64,000 nucleotides of DNA, taken from NCBI GenBank assembly GCA_963754065.1, contig CAVWFH010000025.1, positions 20,400 to 84,399 on the forward strand, written 5' to 3'. This DNA comes from JALORV01 sp963754065 (GTDB lineage: Bacteria; Pseudomonadota; Gammaproteobacteria; Burkholderiales; Burkholderiaceae_F). This document shows, in pieces, positions 1 through 8,683 of this stretch. Each line of letters opens with the position of its first letter. Positions within the stretch are counted from its first letter, which is position 1. The position numbers were made by a program, and so were the translations under genes. The notes under the pieces are model-generated. The model saw only the letters and a list, made by a program, of their open reading frames with translations, was not told the DNA's origin and searched no databases.

Positions 1-189
1 GCGGGTCAGCTGACGCCGACGCAGCGCGAGATCGTGATCGAGCGCGCGCTGGCGATCGAGGACACGCCGATTCCGCTCGACATGATCAAGGTCATCGTGC
101 TGATGGTGCTGTGGAGCCAGCAAGCCGATATCGACGTGCTGCTGCTGGAAGAACTCCTGCACGACGGAACGGAGCGCGAACTGCATTAA
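1..189 (+). CDS. smg: Smg (DUF494) family protein, C-terminal part
   Basis: The last 62 codons of a gene that begins before the window, ending with TAA at 187-189. The visible part has the segment LTPTQREIVIERAL, then a hydrophobic helix (IKVIVLMVLWSQ) and an acidic end, which resembles the C-terminus of the Smg/DUF494 family. Smg is a small conserved protein of unknown biochemical role, usually encoded next to dprA and a topoisomerase gene in Betaproteobacteria. topB lies 315 bp downstream on the same strand, which supports the call. The identification rests on recall of the family plus context. Confidence 0.7.
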   Translation, partial: AGQLTPTQREIVIERALAIEDTPIPLDMIKVIVLMVLWSQQADIDVLLLEELLHDGTERELH

Positions 190-472
190 GCGCCGCTCGC
201 GTACGCGATCCTCCGGATCGCACGTGCGCTCGCGGCGAAACTGAAAAGCGGTCGGCTGCGTCCCGGAGCGGCCGAGCGCTCCGCCGACAATCAACAGCAC
301 GGCTCCCTCCCTGCCCTCCCTCCGTCCCTCCTGGTGAGAGGGTGATTCGGATCAGATCGCGTTTGTCGAAATCCCGCAGTTGACAGGTTTCTCGTGTAAC
401 GGCGGCCACTTGCACGGGTTTTCGATTTCGTTGTTATCCTGAAAAAAGAGAGCCCAGCTCATATATGAGGAA
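190..472. repeat. Intergenic region with a half copy of a dispersed palindromic repeat
   Basis: No gene is visible between smg and topB. Positions 251-290 closely match, with a few substitutions, the left arm of the large palindrome at 5082-5305. This is followed by a C/T-rich block at 301-323 that matches 21 of 23 positions with a block inside the ureB coding region (56635-56657). The segment is therefore a partial member of a dispersed repeat family rather than unique sequence. Short open frames here are not convincing genes. Confidence 0.55.
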
Positions 473-502
473 AGGCCGCCTGAATTGGCGGCCTATTTTT
501 CT
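473..502 (+). terminator. Intrinsic terminator or attenuator hairpin abutting the topB start codon
   Basis: A perfect inverted repeat GGCCGCC / GGCGGCC (474-480 and 487-493) with the loop TGAATT is flanked by A and T and followed by ATTTTTCT. This is the classic shape of a rho-independent terminator. It ends only two bases before the topB ATG at 505, so it occupies the place where a ribosome binding site is expected. It may terminate smg transcription, attenuate topB, or both. Confidence 0.75.
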
Positions 503-504
503 GC

Positions 505-3228
505 ATGTCCAAAGCACTGATCATTGCCGAGAAGCCTTCTGTTGCCGCCGACATCGCGCGCGCGCTGGGCGGCTTCACCAAGCAGCAGGACTATTTCGAG
601 AGCGACCGCTATGTGCTGTCCTCAGCGGTGGGTCATCTGCTGGAACTCAAGGCGCCCGAGTCACATGACGTCAAGCGCGGCAAGTGGACCTTCACGCACC
701 TGCCGGTCATCCCGCCGCACTTTGACCTCGCGCCCATTGCCAAGGCCGAAGCCCGCCTCAAGGTGCTGCTCAAGCTCATCAAGCGCAAGGATGTCACCGA
801 ACTCGTCAACGCCTGTGATGCCGGGCGCGAAGGTGAACTGATCTTCCGTTACATCGTGCAGGCCGCAAAGGCGCGCCAGCCGGTACGCCGACTCTGGCTG
901 CAGTCGATGACACCGGCATCGATCCGCGAAGCGTTCGAGTCCCTGCGCAGTGATGACGAGATGCTGCCGTTGGCGGATGCGGCGCGCAGTCGCTCGGAGG
1001 CCGACTGGCTGGTGGGCATCAACGGCACGCGCGCGATGACCGCTTTCAACAGCAAGGAAGGCGGTTTTTACCTGACGACGGTGGGTCGCGTGCAGACACC
1101 GACGTTGGCGATTGTCGCCGAGCGAGAGGACAAGATCCGGCGTTTTGTCTCGCGCAATTACTGGGAAGTGCGTGCGAAGTTCGACGCCCGGGCCGGACAG
1201 TACGACGGGCGCTGGTTCGACGAAGCTTTCAAGAAGGCCGATGACCCGGACGCGCGCGCCGAGCGCCTGTGGGACGAGGTCAAGGCCGCCGCCATCGTTG
1301 CCGCCTGCGCGGGAAAACCCGGCGAAGTCAGCGAGGAAGCCAAGCCGACCACCCAGCTGTCGCCGCTGCTCTTCGACCTGACCTCGCTGCAGCGCGAGGC
1401 CAACGGCAAGTTCGGCTTCTCGGCCAAGACGACTTTGTCGATCGCACAGGCGCTGTACGAGAAGCACAAGGTGCTGACTTATCCGCGGACCGATGCGCGC
1501 GCGCTGCCCGAGGACTACCTCGGCGTGGTGAAGAAGACGATGGAGGAACTCGGCGCGCTGTCGGCGTACAAGCCCTTCACGAAGCAGGCTCTGAAGGCGG
1601 GCTGGATCCGTCCCAACAAGCGCGTATTCGACAACTCGAAGATCTCGGACCACTTCGCGATCATCCCCACGCCGCAGACGCCCGGGCATCTTTCCGAGGT
1701 CGAAGCCAAGCTCTACGACCTTGTCGCCAAGCGCTTCCTGGCCGTGTTCTTTCCGGCGGCCGAGTACCTGGTGACGACGCGCATCACGCGGGTCGAAGGA
1801 CATGCCTTCAAGACCGAGGGCAAGGTGCTGATCGAACCCGGCTGGCTCGCGATCTATGGTCGCGAAGCCGTCGAGGAACAGGGCTCGCTGGTCAAGGTCG
1901 AAGAGGGCGAGCGCGTCCGCACGACCGAGATCGAATCCGTGCCGCTTGCCACGCGCCCGCCGCCGCGCTACACGGAAGCGACGCTGCTGACTGCGATGGA
2001 AGGAGCCGGCAAGCTGATCGAGGACGACGAGCTGCGTGCGGCGATGGCGGGCAAGGGACTCGGCACCCCCGCAACGCGCGCGCAGATCATCGAGAACCTG
2101 ATCGACCAGCGCTACATGGTCCGCGACGGCAGGGACCTGCGTCCCACGCGCAAGGCATTTGACCTGATGACCCTGCTCAAGGGGCTCGACGTGCCGGAAC
2201 TGACGGCACCCGAGCTGACCGGCGAATGGGAATTCAAGTTGTCGCAGATGGAGCGAGGCAAGCTCAAGCGCGATTTGTTCATGCGCGAGATCGCCGGCAT
2301 GACGCAGAAGATCGTCCAGCGCGCCAAGAGCTACGAATCCGATACGGTGCCGATCGAAGACCCGGCGCAGCTGACGAAGCCGTGCCCGAAGTGCGGCAAG
2401 ACCGTCATCGAGAACTACCGCCGCTTTGCCTGCAGCAGTTGCGACTTTTCGATTCCCAAGCACCCGGGCAGCCGCTCGCTGGAGGTCGAGGAAGTCGAGG
2501 AGCTGCTCGACAAGGGCACGATCGGGCCGATGTCGGGCTTCATCAGCAAGATGGGCCGGCCATTTTCCGCCGTGCTCAAACTGACGCCCGAGTACAAGCT
2601 CGAGTTCGACTTCGGCCAGGGCAGCGACGACGGCGCATCTGACGAAGCCGTCGATTTCACGGGCCAGCAACCCCTCGGTCCCTGCCCGAAATGCGGCGGT
2701 CGAGTCTTCGAGCAGCCGATGAACTACCTGTGCGAACGCGCGACCGGCCCGGCGAAGACCTGCGACTTCCGTTCGGGCAAGGTGATCCTGCAGCAGCCGA
2801 TCGAGCGAGCGCAGATGGAAAAGCTGCTCAACGAGGGCCGCACCGACATCCTGCGCGCGTTCGTGTCCAACCGCACGCGTCGCAAGTTCAATGCCTTCCT
2901 CGTGCGCAAGCCCGATGGCACGGTCGGGTTCGAGTTCGAGCCGCGCGCCAAGAAGCCGGCGGGCAAGGCAGCGGCACGAACAAAAGGTGAGTCGCCATCG
3001 ACGGACACCGCCGCAGCACCGGCCCTGCGCAAGACCGTTCGCGCTGACTCAGGTGATGAGGATGCGGCGCCGACCGAAAGCAAGTCGACGACGGTTGCAG
3101 CCAGGCGCCCCGGCGCCACCGCACGGAAGAGCACGAAGTCCGTGGCCAAGCACGCCGCCAAGGCGCCCGCCCGAAAGCCCGCCAAGTCGGCGAAGTCAGC
3201 CAAGTCGGCCAAGGTTGCCCGCAAGTAG
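505..3228 (+). CDS. topB: DNA topoisomerase III, type IA
   Basis: A 907-residue type IA topoisomerase, which relaxes or decatenates DNA by passing a strand through a transient 5'-phosphotyrosine break. The N-terminus (KALIIAEKPSVAADIARALG) is a Toprim domain and DAGREGELIFRYI carries its acidic residues. TVGRVQTPTLAIV is a conserved core motif, and the catalytic tyrosine is Tyr326 in LTYPRTDARALP. Two zinc-ribbon-like modules follow (CPKCGKT..CSSCDF near residue 626 and CPKCGGR near 726), then a Lys/Ala-rich basic tail from about residue 815. The start is fixed by the Toprim motif, since no room remains for a later start. There is no Shine-Dalgarno sequence, because a terminator-like hairpin ends two bases upstream. 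Confidence 0.95.
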   Translation: MSKALIIAEKPSVAADIARALGGFTKQQDYFESDRYVLSSAVGHLLELKAPESHDVKRGKWTFTHLPVIPPHFDLAPIAKAEARLKVLLKLIKRKDVTELVNACDAGREGELIFRYIVQAAKARQPVRRLWLQSMTPASIREAFESLRSDDEMLPLADAARSRSEADWLVGINGTRAMTAFNSKEGGFYLTTVGRVQTPTLAIVAEREDKIRRFVSRNYWEVRAKFDARAGQYDGRWFDEAFKKADDPDARAERLWDEVKAAAIVAACAGKPGEVSEEAKPTTQLSPLLFDLTSLQREANGKFGFSAKTTLSIAQALYEKHKVLTYPRTDARALPEDYLGVVKKTMEELGALSAYKPFTKQALKAGWIRPNKRVFDNSKISDHFAIIPTPQTPGHLSEVEAKLYDLVAKRFLAVFFPAAEYLVTTRITRVEGHAFKTEGKVLIEPGWLAIYGREAVEEQGSLVKVEEGERVRTTEIESVPLATRPPPRYTEATLLTAMEGAGKLIEDDELRAAMAGKGLGTPATRAQIIENLIDQRYMVRDGRDLRPTRKAFDLMTLLKGLDVPELTAPELTGEWEFKLSQMERGKLKRDLFMREIAGMTQKIVQRAKSYESDTVPIEDPAQLTKPCPKCGKTVIENYRRFACSSCDFSIPKHPGSRSLEVEEVEELLDKGTIGPMSGFISKMGRPFSAVLKLTPEYKLEFDFGQGSDDGASDEAVDFTGQQPLGPCPKCGGRVFEQPMNYLCERATGPAKTCDFRSGKVILQQPIERAQMEKLLNEGRTDILRAFVSNRTRRKFNAFLVRKPDGTVGFEFEPRAKKPAGKAAARTKGESPSTDTAAAPALRKTVRADSGDEDAAPTESKSTTVAARRPGATARKSTKSVAKHAAKAPARKPAKSAKSAKSAKVARK

Positions 3229-3293
3229 GGTAGTCCGCGCTTCATCCAAGCGCGGCAGTCTGGGTCATGCGGCGGCTCGGCTATGCTGACCGC

Positions 3294-3494
3294 ATGCAGC
3301 GATTCCTCATCGTGGCCGGCGTTGTCGCCATTGCCCTGGGACTGTTGTGGCCATGGCTGGCCAAGCTCGGCCTGGGGCGGTTGCCGGGGGACTTTCACGT
3401 CGAGCGCGAGGGCTTTTCCTTCTACTTTCCGCTGGCGACGTCCCTGATCGTGTCAGCCGTGGTCACGGCCGTGATCTGGATCCTGCGACGCTGA
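3294..3494 (+). CDS. DUF2905 family small membrane protein
   Basis: A 66-residue protein with two hydrophobic segments separated by the motif LGLGRLPGDFHVEREGFSFYFPLATS. This pattern (LGRLPGDI..FYFPL) is characteristic of DUF2905, a family of tiny inner-membrane proteins of unknown function. I chose ATG 3294 because the homology begins there; an upstream in-frame ATG at 3267 would only add nine residues. It lies 65 bp after topB and 7 bp before the next gene, so the three may share transcripts. Confidence 0.8.
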   Translation: MQRFLIVAGVVAIALGLLWPWLAKLGLGRLPGDFHVEREGFSFYFPLATSLIVSAVVTAVIWILRR

Positions 3495-3501
3495 ACCCAT
3501 C

Positions 3502-4989
3502 GTGAAATCGATCACCTCCTTCCACCGACTGGCGACGATGCTGCGGGCAGCGGCCCCGCTGGCGGCCATGTTCCTGCTCACCGGCTCGGCGGTCATCTCG
3601 TGCGATGGCACGTCGGACGACGACCCGGACAGCCCCACCGACGGCACCCGGCCCAACAGTGCGGCCATGGGAAAGTGGACGCCCAACACCGATCACGACA
3701 CGTGCACCCAGGCGTTCCACGATACCTACTTCGTCATCGGCCCCGACGGCAAGAAGTACCCGACCTGGCATCCACCCACTGCCACGGACCCGGCGACCAA
3801 TCGCGTGTGTTCGTTCGGCCACGAGCACGGACGTGATCCGCGCGGCTCCGCGCTGTGGGACTCGCTGCGCAATCACTACGCCTTCGATGCCAACAACAAC
3901 GGCACGATCGACACTAGCGAACGCGACGCGAGCGGCGTGCCGTTCGGCTACGCCTCCGAACAGCTGCGGGCCTACAACGCCAGCAACGGGATCGCCAATG
4001 CCAACCGCGACGAGGATCACGTCGGCTACAAAATCGCATGGGAAAACGGCATCACACGAACGCGCACGGTCAATGGGCAGGTGCAGACGTTCGATATGTC
4101 GTGCGACGCCCTTTCCATGTTGCATCAGGAGACGCATTCGGCCGACGCCTACGCCAGCAACCTGCACGAGGTGGTGTATGCGATCGACTGCAGTCGTGGC
4201 GCCGATGCGGCACGCTTTGGCGGCAGGGTCATCGTGGCCGCCATGGCGACATTCGGTAATCCGGGCGAGTTCACCATCGCACTCGCGAACGGGGATTTTT
4301 CGACCCTGCGGTTCGGGGTCCCACAGCCGACCGCCTCACCCGCCGGCGGCGCCGAACGCGGCCGCGTGATTCCGACGGCCGACACCGTCTATACGAACGT
4401 GCTGGTGCGCGTCGGCCAGACCTCAGACTTCGCCGCAGGCCTGACCGAGACGTGGTACTCGGGTCTGGCACTGTCGCGCACCGACGGAACCGAACTGGTG
4501 TTTGTCGATCCGTCCTACGCCGTGGCATCGCCGTCACGCTTTTTCGATGTGGCCCAGTTCACTGGCGTGGCGCGCACGATTGATCTTTGCTACATCGGCA
4601 TCAGCGCCACCGGCGCTCTGATCGACGACCCGCTGCGGGCCTTCGAGATCGTGCGCCAGGCGCGCGGCCCCGAGTGCTCCACCATCGCACCCAACGGACC
4701 GTTCACGCCGCGCGTCAACCGGATTGCCTACGATGACCCCCGCAGCGTGTTCAATGGCTGCCGTCGCGGCATCACGCTTGGCGCGACCCGCATCACCAAT
4801 GGCGGCGGTTCGACGGTCTGGTACAGCGACCCGTACGGACGCGCCACGCGCAGCGCCAGCTTCACCGGTGGAGTCAAGCAGTTCATCGGCGTCATCAACA
4901 ACAGCACCGCCGGAGCCGTCGATCGCGTGGCCTTCGGCGCCGATCTCGATCCCTGCCTGCCGGGCAGCAACATTCACGCGCCGAATTGA
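3502..4989 (+). CDS. Secreted protein of unknown function with an EF-hand-like loop
   Basis: A 495-residue protein that I do not recognise as a named family. The N-terminus is a signal peptide: basic start, hydrophobic core APLAAMFLLTGSAVI, and a cysteine in VISCDGTS that could be a lipidation site although the lipobox is poor. An Asp-rich linker follows. Near residue 130 the segment DANNNGTIDTSE fits a calcium-binding EF-hand-like loop. A cluster of histidines (LHQETHSADAYASNLHE) could bind metal. About six further cysteines are spread through the mature part, consistent with disulfides in the periplasm or outside the cell. The gene starts 7 bp after the DUF2905 gene. Confidence 0.6.
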   Translation: MKSITSFHRLATMLRAAAPLAAMFLLTGSAVISCDGTSDDDPDSPTDGTRPNSAAMGKWTPNTDHDTCTQAFHDTYFVIGPDGKKYPTWHPPTATDPATNRVCSFGHEHGRDPRGSALWDSLRNHYAFDANNNGTIDTSERDASGVPFGYASEQLRAYNASNGIANANRDEDHVGYKIAWENGITRTRTVNGQVQTFDMSCDALSMLHQETHSADAYASNLHEVVYAIDCSRGADAARFGGRVIVAAMATFGNPGEFTIALANGDFSTLRFGVPQPTASPAGGAERGRVIPTADTVYTNVLVRVGQTSDFAAGLTETWYSGLALSRTDGTELVFVDPSYAVASPSRFFDVAQFTGVARTIDLCYIGISATGALIDDPLRAFEIVRQARGPECSTIAPNGPFTPRVNRIAYDDPRSVFNGCRRGITLGATRITNGGGSTVWYSDPYGRATRSASFTGGVKQFIGVINNSTAGAVDRVAFGADLDPCLPGSNIHAPN

Positions 4990-5081
4990 TGGCGTCGCAA
5001 ATGTACGCATCGGCTCCGCCGATGCACGTGCACTTGCTCCGTTACGGCGCGCGCTACGCGCGAGCCGCTCAACACTGATCA

Positions 5082-5305
5082 GTCGGCTGCGCTCCGGAGC
5101 GGCCGCGCGCTCCGCCGAGGTACAACGGCGGGCACCCCCCCCCTCGAAGCATCGCGGCGAGGGCGTTGACACCCCTCCCTTACCCTCCCCTCCAGGAGGG
5201 GAGGGTAAAGGGAGGGGTGTCAGCACGCTGCGAGGCGTCGAGGGAGGGGGGTGCCGCGCAGTTGAACTTCGGCGGAGCGCGCGGCCGCTCCGGAGCGCAG
5301 CCGAC
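5082..5305. repeat. 224-bp near-perfect palindrome in a 447-bp intergenic region
   Basis: The gap 4990-5436 holds no gene. Its core is a long inverted repeat centred near 5194. A 40-bp outer arm starting GTCGGCTGCGCTCC at 5082 pairs almost perfectly with the sequence ending GGAGCGCAGCCGAC at 5305. The inner arm GACACCCCTCCC (about 5168) pairs with GGGAGGGGTGTC. The transcript or single-stranded DNA would fold into a very long hairpin. A degenerate half copy lies at 251-345, and related C/T-rich hairpins occur elsewhere in the window, so this is a dispersed repeat element of unknown type. Confidence 0.75.
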
Positions 5306-5436
5306 ACGAGCCAAGTGCGCGAACGAGTGCACGCTGCAAGTCCGAGCGCACGTGCGACGGCGCAGCGGTCGCGTACGCGAGCGACGCCTCCCGCCTACAA
5401 TCGCGCGCTTTGCGTCCGGCCTCTACGGCCACTCCG

Positions 5437-7533
5437 ATGCTGCTCTTCGCTTCCACGATCCTGCTGTCCGCGTTCCTGCTGTTCCTGGTGCAGCCGATCA
5501 TCGCCAAGCAGATCCTGCCCTGGTTCGGCGGCACCTCCGCGGTCTGGATCACCTGCCTGGTGTTCTTCCAGGTCGTGCTCCTGGCCGGCTACACCTACGC
5601 GCACGTGATCACACGGAGGCTCTCGCCGCGCCGGCAATCGCAACTGCACATCGCACTGCTGCTCGTCAGCCTGCTGTTCCTGCCGATCGTCCCCAGCGTG
5701 GCGCTGAAACCTGCTGCCGATGCCGACGCCGCTTTGCGCATCATCGTCTTGCTGACAGCGACGATCGGACTGCCGTATTTCCTGCTGTCGACGACAGGCC
5801 CGCTGCTGCAGAAGTGGGTCGCGCCGAACTTTCCGGAAAAATCGGTCTACCGACTCTTCGCGCTGTCGAACTTCGGCTCTCTGATCGGCTTGCTGGCGTT
5901 TCCTTTCGCGATCGAGCCCTTCTCGACCTCGACCACGCAATCATGGGTATGGAGCGCGGCGTATGCGTTGTTCGTGCTCGCCTGCTCGCTCTCGGCGTGG
6001 CAAGTCGGGCGTCGGTCTGCGTCGCCCCACACCATCCCGATCGGCGACACTTCCGCCGCCGAAGCGAAGCCGACACCCGTGGCCGAAGTCGCCGCACCGG
6101 CGCCGCGGATGGCCGACTACCTGCTATGGCTCGCCTTCTCGGTGCTCGGCTCAGTAATGCTGCTGGCTTCAACCAGCCACATCACACAGAACATCGCCTC
6201 GGTGCCTTTCCTGTGGGTCTTGCCGTTGTCGCTGTACCTGCTGACCTTCGTCATCGCGTTTGAGGGGCGCGGCGGGCGTGGCTGGTACGAGCAGAACTGG
6301 TGGCTGTTCATCACTCTGATGCTGATTGTCGGCATGGCGGCCGGCCTGTCCGCCTCGCGGGGCGTCCTGGACGTCGGCCTCGCCGTGCCGCTGTACACGG
6401 TCGGCATGTTCATGTCGGTGCTCTTCTGCAATGGCGAACTGGCGCATCGCAAGCCCGCGCCGCGCTATCTGACCCACTTCTACCTGACGATCTCACTGGG
6501 CGGTGCGCTCGGCGGGATGTTCGTCGGGCTGGTCGCGCCCCGCATCTTCCCGACCTATCTCGAGCTGCCGCTCGCACTCGTGCTGCTGGCCGGCCTGGCG
6601 ATCGTGGTCGCGTGGCACAACCGCTGGCTCGTCGGGCCGGCGATCGTGGCGTCGTTGGCCACGCTCTGGTACGCCGGCGAGTACCTGACGTTCATGCGCG
6701 ACGACGTGGTGTTCATGGAACGCAACTTCTACGGCACGCTGCGCGTGCGCGAACAGGGAACAGGCGACCTGCAGGTACGCCGTCTTTTGCACGGCGTGAT
6801 ACTGCACGGGGAGCAATACACGATTCACGCGGACCGGCTCGAACCCGGCACGTATTACGCGCGCACCTCCGGCGCGGGACGCGCGATCGCGGCGAAACAG
6901 GCGGCAGGACCAGTGCGCATCGGCGTCGTCGGGCTCGGCGTCGGCACGCTGTCCGCCTACGGGCGGGCGGGCGATGCGATCCGCTTCTACGAACTCGATC
7001 CGGATGTGCTCAAGCTGGCCAGGAGCCATTTTGGCTATCTGAACGCGTCTGCGGCTTCGCTGGAATTTGCCCTCGGCGACGCTCGCCTGTCGCTCGAGCG
7101 CGAGTTGGCGCAGGGCAAGCCGCAGAAGTTCGACGTGCTGGCGATCGACGCCTTCTCGAGCGACTCGATCCCGGTGCACCTGATCACGCGCGAAGCGATC
7201 CGCCTTTATATGCAGCATCTCGCGCCCACCGGCGTGCTCGCCATCCATATTTCGAACCGCTTTCTCGACCTCAAGCCGGTGCTCGCGAACATCGCCCGCG
7301 AGGACGGTCTGCAGGTCCGGCTGGTCAGCGACACGCCTCCCGATCCGGCGTCGATGACCGATTGGGTGCTGATCGCCGCGACGCCCGACGCCTTCAATGC
7401 CGAGAACCTGTCGGTCGCCGAGGCTATCGAGCCGACACCGGGCTTCTCGCTCTGGACCGATCAGTTCAACAACCTGCTCGATGTACTGAAGTCGAGCCCG
7501 CTCGAGGAAATCAAGCGACTGATCTCGGAGTGA
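5437..7533 (+). CDS. Membrane-anchored spermidine-synthase-like protein
   Basis: About 698 residues. The first 400 or so residues contain many hydrophobic segments (such as LLSAFLLFLVQPIIAKQILP), as in the fused membrane/spermidine-synthase family. The C-terminal 250 residues are a Rossmann-like aminopropyl/methyltransferase fold with the nucleotide-binding motif GVVGLGVGTLSAYG, an acidic residue in FYELDPD, and the active-site-like motif AIDAFSSDSIPVHL. Substrate and product are unknown; many such proteins lack proven polyamine synthesis. ATG 5437 is preferred over an in-frame TTG at 5410, because MLLFASTILLSAF matches the usual start of the family. Confidence 0.8.
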   Translation: MLLFASTILLSAFLLFLVQPIIAKQILPWFGGTSAVWITCLVFFQVVLLAGYTYAHVITRRLSPRRQSQLHIALLLVSLLFLPIVPSVALKPAADADAALRIIVLLTATIGLPYFLLSTTGPLLQKWVAPNFPEKSVYRLFALSNFGSLIGLLAFPFAIEPFSTSTTQSWVWSAAYALFVLACSLSAWQVGRRSASPHTIPIGDTSAAEAKPTPVAEVAAPAPRMADYLLWLAFSVLGSVMLLASTSHITQNIASVPFLWVLPLSLYLLTFVIAFEGRGGRGWYEQNWWLFITLMLIVGMAAGLSASRGVLDVGLAVPLYTVGMFMSVLFCNGELAHRKPAPRYLTHFYLTISLGGALGGMFVGLVAPRIFPTYLELPLALVLLAGLAIVVAWHNRWLVGPAIVASLATLWYAGEYLTFMRDDVVFMERNFYGTLRVREQGTGDLQVRRLLHGVILHGEQYTIHADRLEPGTYYARTSGAGRAIAAKQAAGPVRIGVVGLGVGTLSAYGRAGDAIRFYELDPDVLKLARSHFGYLNASAASLEFALGDARLSLERELAQGKPQKFDVLAIDAFSSDSIPVHLITREAIRLYMQHLAPTGVLAIHISNRFLDLKPVLANIAREDGLQVRLVSDTPPDPASMTDWVLIAATPDAFNAENLSVAEAIEPTPGFSLWTDQFNNLLDVLKSSPLEEIKRLISE

Positions 7534-7648
7534 TCTGTCGGGACTGAGCCCGGGTCCCCGCCCGGATCCCGGCAATCTGAGATACTTGGCTGCGCTCGAA
7601 CGGGCGCTTTTTCTTGTCATTCAACCCGTACTTCTCGCAGGAATCCCG

Positions 7649-8134
7649 ATGTCGACCACGCGCAAGCCGCGCATCGTCATACGCAATTCGAAAGTCCATG
7701 GGCGCGGTGTCTACGCTGCTCGCAAGCTCAAGGCCGGTGAACGCATCATCGAATACCGCGGTGAACGCATCACCTGGAAGGAGGCCGACCGCCGCCCGTC
7801 GTCGGACCCGGACGATCCGAACCATACGTTCTTCTTCTCTCTGTCCGACGGCAAGACCGTGATCGATGCGGCCGTCGGCGGCAATGCTGCGCGCTGGATC
7901 AACCACTCGTGCGAGCCGAACTGCGAGACGGAGGAAACCGATGACGGCCGCGTTTTCATCGAGGCGCTGCGCGACATCCGCTCCGGTGAAGAACTCAACT
8001 ACGACTACGGGCTGATCATCGACGAGCGCATCACCCCGACGCTGAAGAAGCAGCACGAGTGCCGCTGCGGCTCGACGCAGTGCCGCGGCACCATGCTGGC
8101 CCTTCGGACGAGAAAGAAGAAGGACGCAAAATGA
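7649..8134 (+). CDS. SET-domain protein lysine methyltransferase
   Basis: A 161-residue stand-alone SET protein. It begins with RIVIRNSKVHGRGVYAARKL, the typical SET-N segment with the GxG SAM-binding motif. It then carries the catalytic signature RWINHSCEPNCE, the tyrosine-containing LNYDYG segment, and a post-SET cysteine cluster (CRCGSTQCRG) that would bind zinc. All elements expected of an active enzyme are present. Bacterial targets are unknown. ATG 7649 follows a purine-rich CGCAGGA. The stop overlaps the next start (ATGA), so the two genes are translationally coupled. Confidence 0.88.
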   Translation: MSTTRKPRIVIRNSKVHGRGVYAARKLKAGERIIEYRGERITWKEADRRPSSDPDDPNHTFFFSLSDGKTVIDAAVGGNAARWINHSCEPNCETEETDDGRVFIEALRDIRSGEELNYDYGLIIDERITPTLKKQHECRCGSTQCRGTMLALRTRKKKDAK

Positions 8135-8634
8135 ACCTGATGTACGCGATGTCGGTGCCGGTGTTCGTGAAGTCACTGGGCAGTCTCTCGGCCATCCTGG
8201 ACAAGGCGGCTGCGCACGCCGAGGCCAGGAAGATCGATCCGAGCGTTCTGCTGGCCGCACGGTTGTATCCGGACATGTTCGCGCTGACCAAGCAGGTCCA
8301 GGTCGCGTGCGACTTTGCGAAAGGCTCGGTGGCGCGCCTGGCCGGACAGGAGCCGCCGAAATACGACGACACCGAGACCACGATCGACGCCCTCAAGGCA
8401 CGCATTGCGAGAACGATCACTTTCGTGCAGGGTTTCGCCGAATCCCAGTTCGAGGGCAGCGAGACGCGCGAGATTTCGCTCAAGATCCGCGACCAGGTCC
8501 TGACCTACAAGGGCTACCCGTACCTGGCCCACATCGCGCTGCCGAACTTCTTCTTTCATGCCGTGACTGCCTACGACATCCTGCGGCACAACGGCGTCGA
8601 ACTCGGTAAGCGGGACTTCATCGGTACGGTCTAG
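8131..8634 (+). CDS. DUF1993 family protein
   Basis: A 167-residue soluble helical protein matching DUF1993 by its opening (YAMSVPVFVKSLGSLSAIL), the motif LLAARLYPDMFALTKQVQ, and the ending FFFHAVTAYDILRHNGVELGK. Members are predicted to be four-helix DinB-like proteins; no activity is established. The gene overlaps the SET methyltransferase by four bases, so it may be produced with it. Confidence 0.85.
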   Translation: MNLMYAMSVPVFVKSLGSLSAILDKAAAHAEARKIDPSVLLAARLYPDMFALTKQVQVACDFAKGSVARLAGQEPPKYDDTETTIDALKARIARTITFVQGFAESQFEGSETREISLKIRDQVLTYKGYPYLAHIALPNFFFHAVTAYDILRHNGVELGKRDFIGTV

Positions 8635-8683
8635 CCGGCCGGGCTGCCACGAACCGACACGGGCGGGTATTGTCGAAACGGCG

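Noticed and set aside
661..2670. A 669-codon open frame antisense to topB
   Set aside because: It is a by-product of GC-rich third-position bias. The translation is Arg/His/Leu-rich without domains, and the plus strand is clearly TopB.
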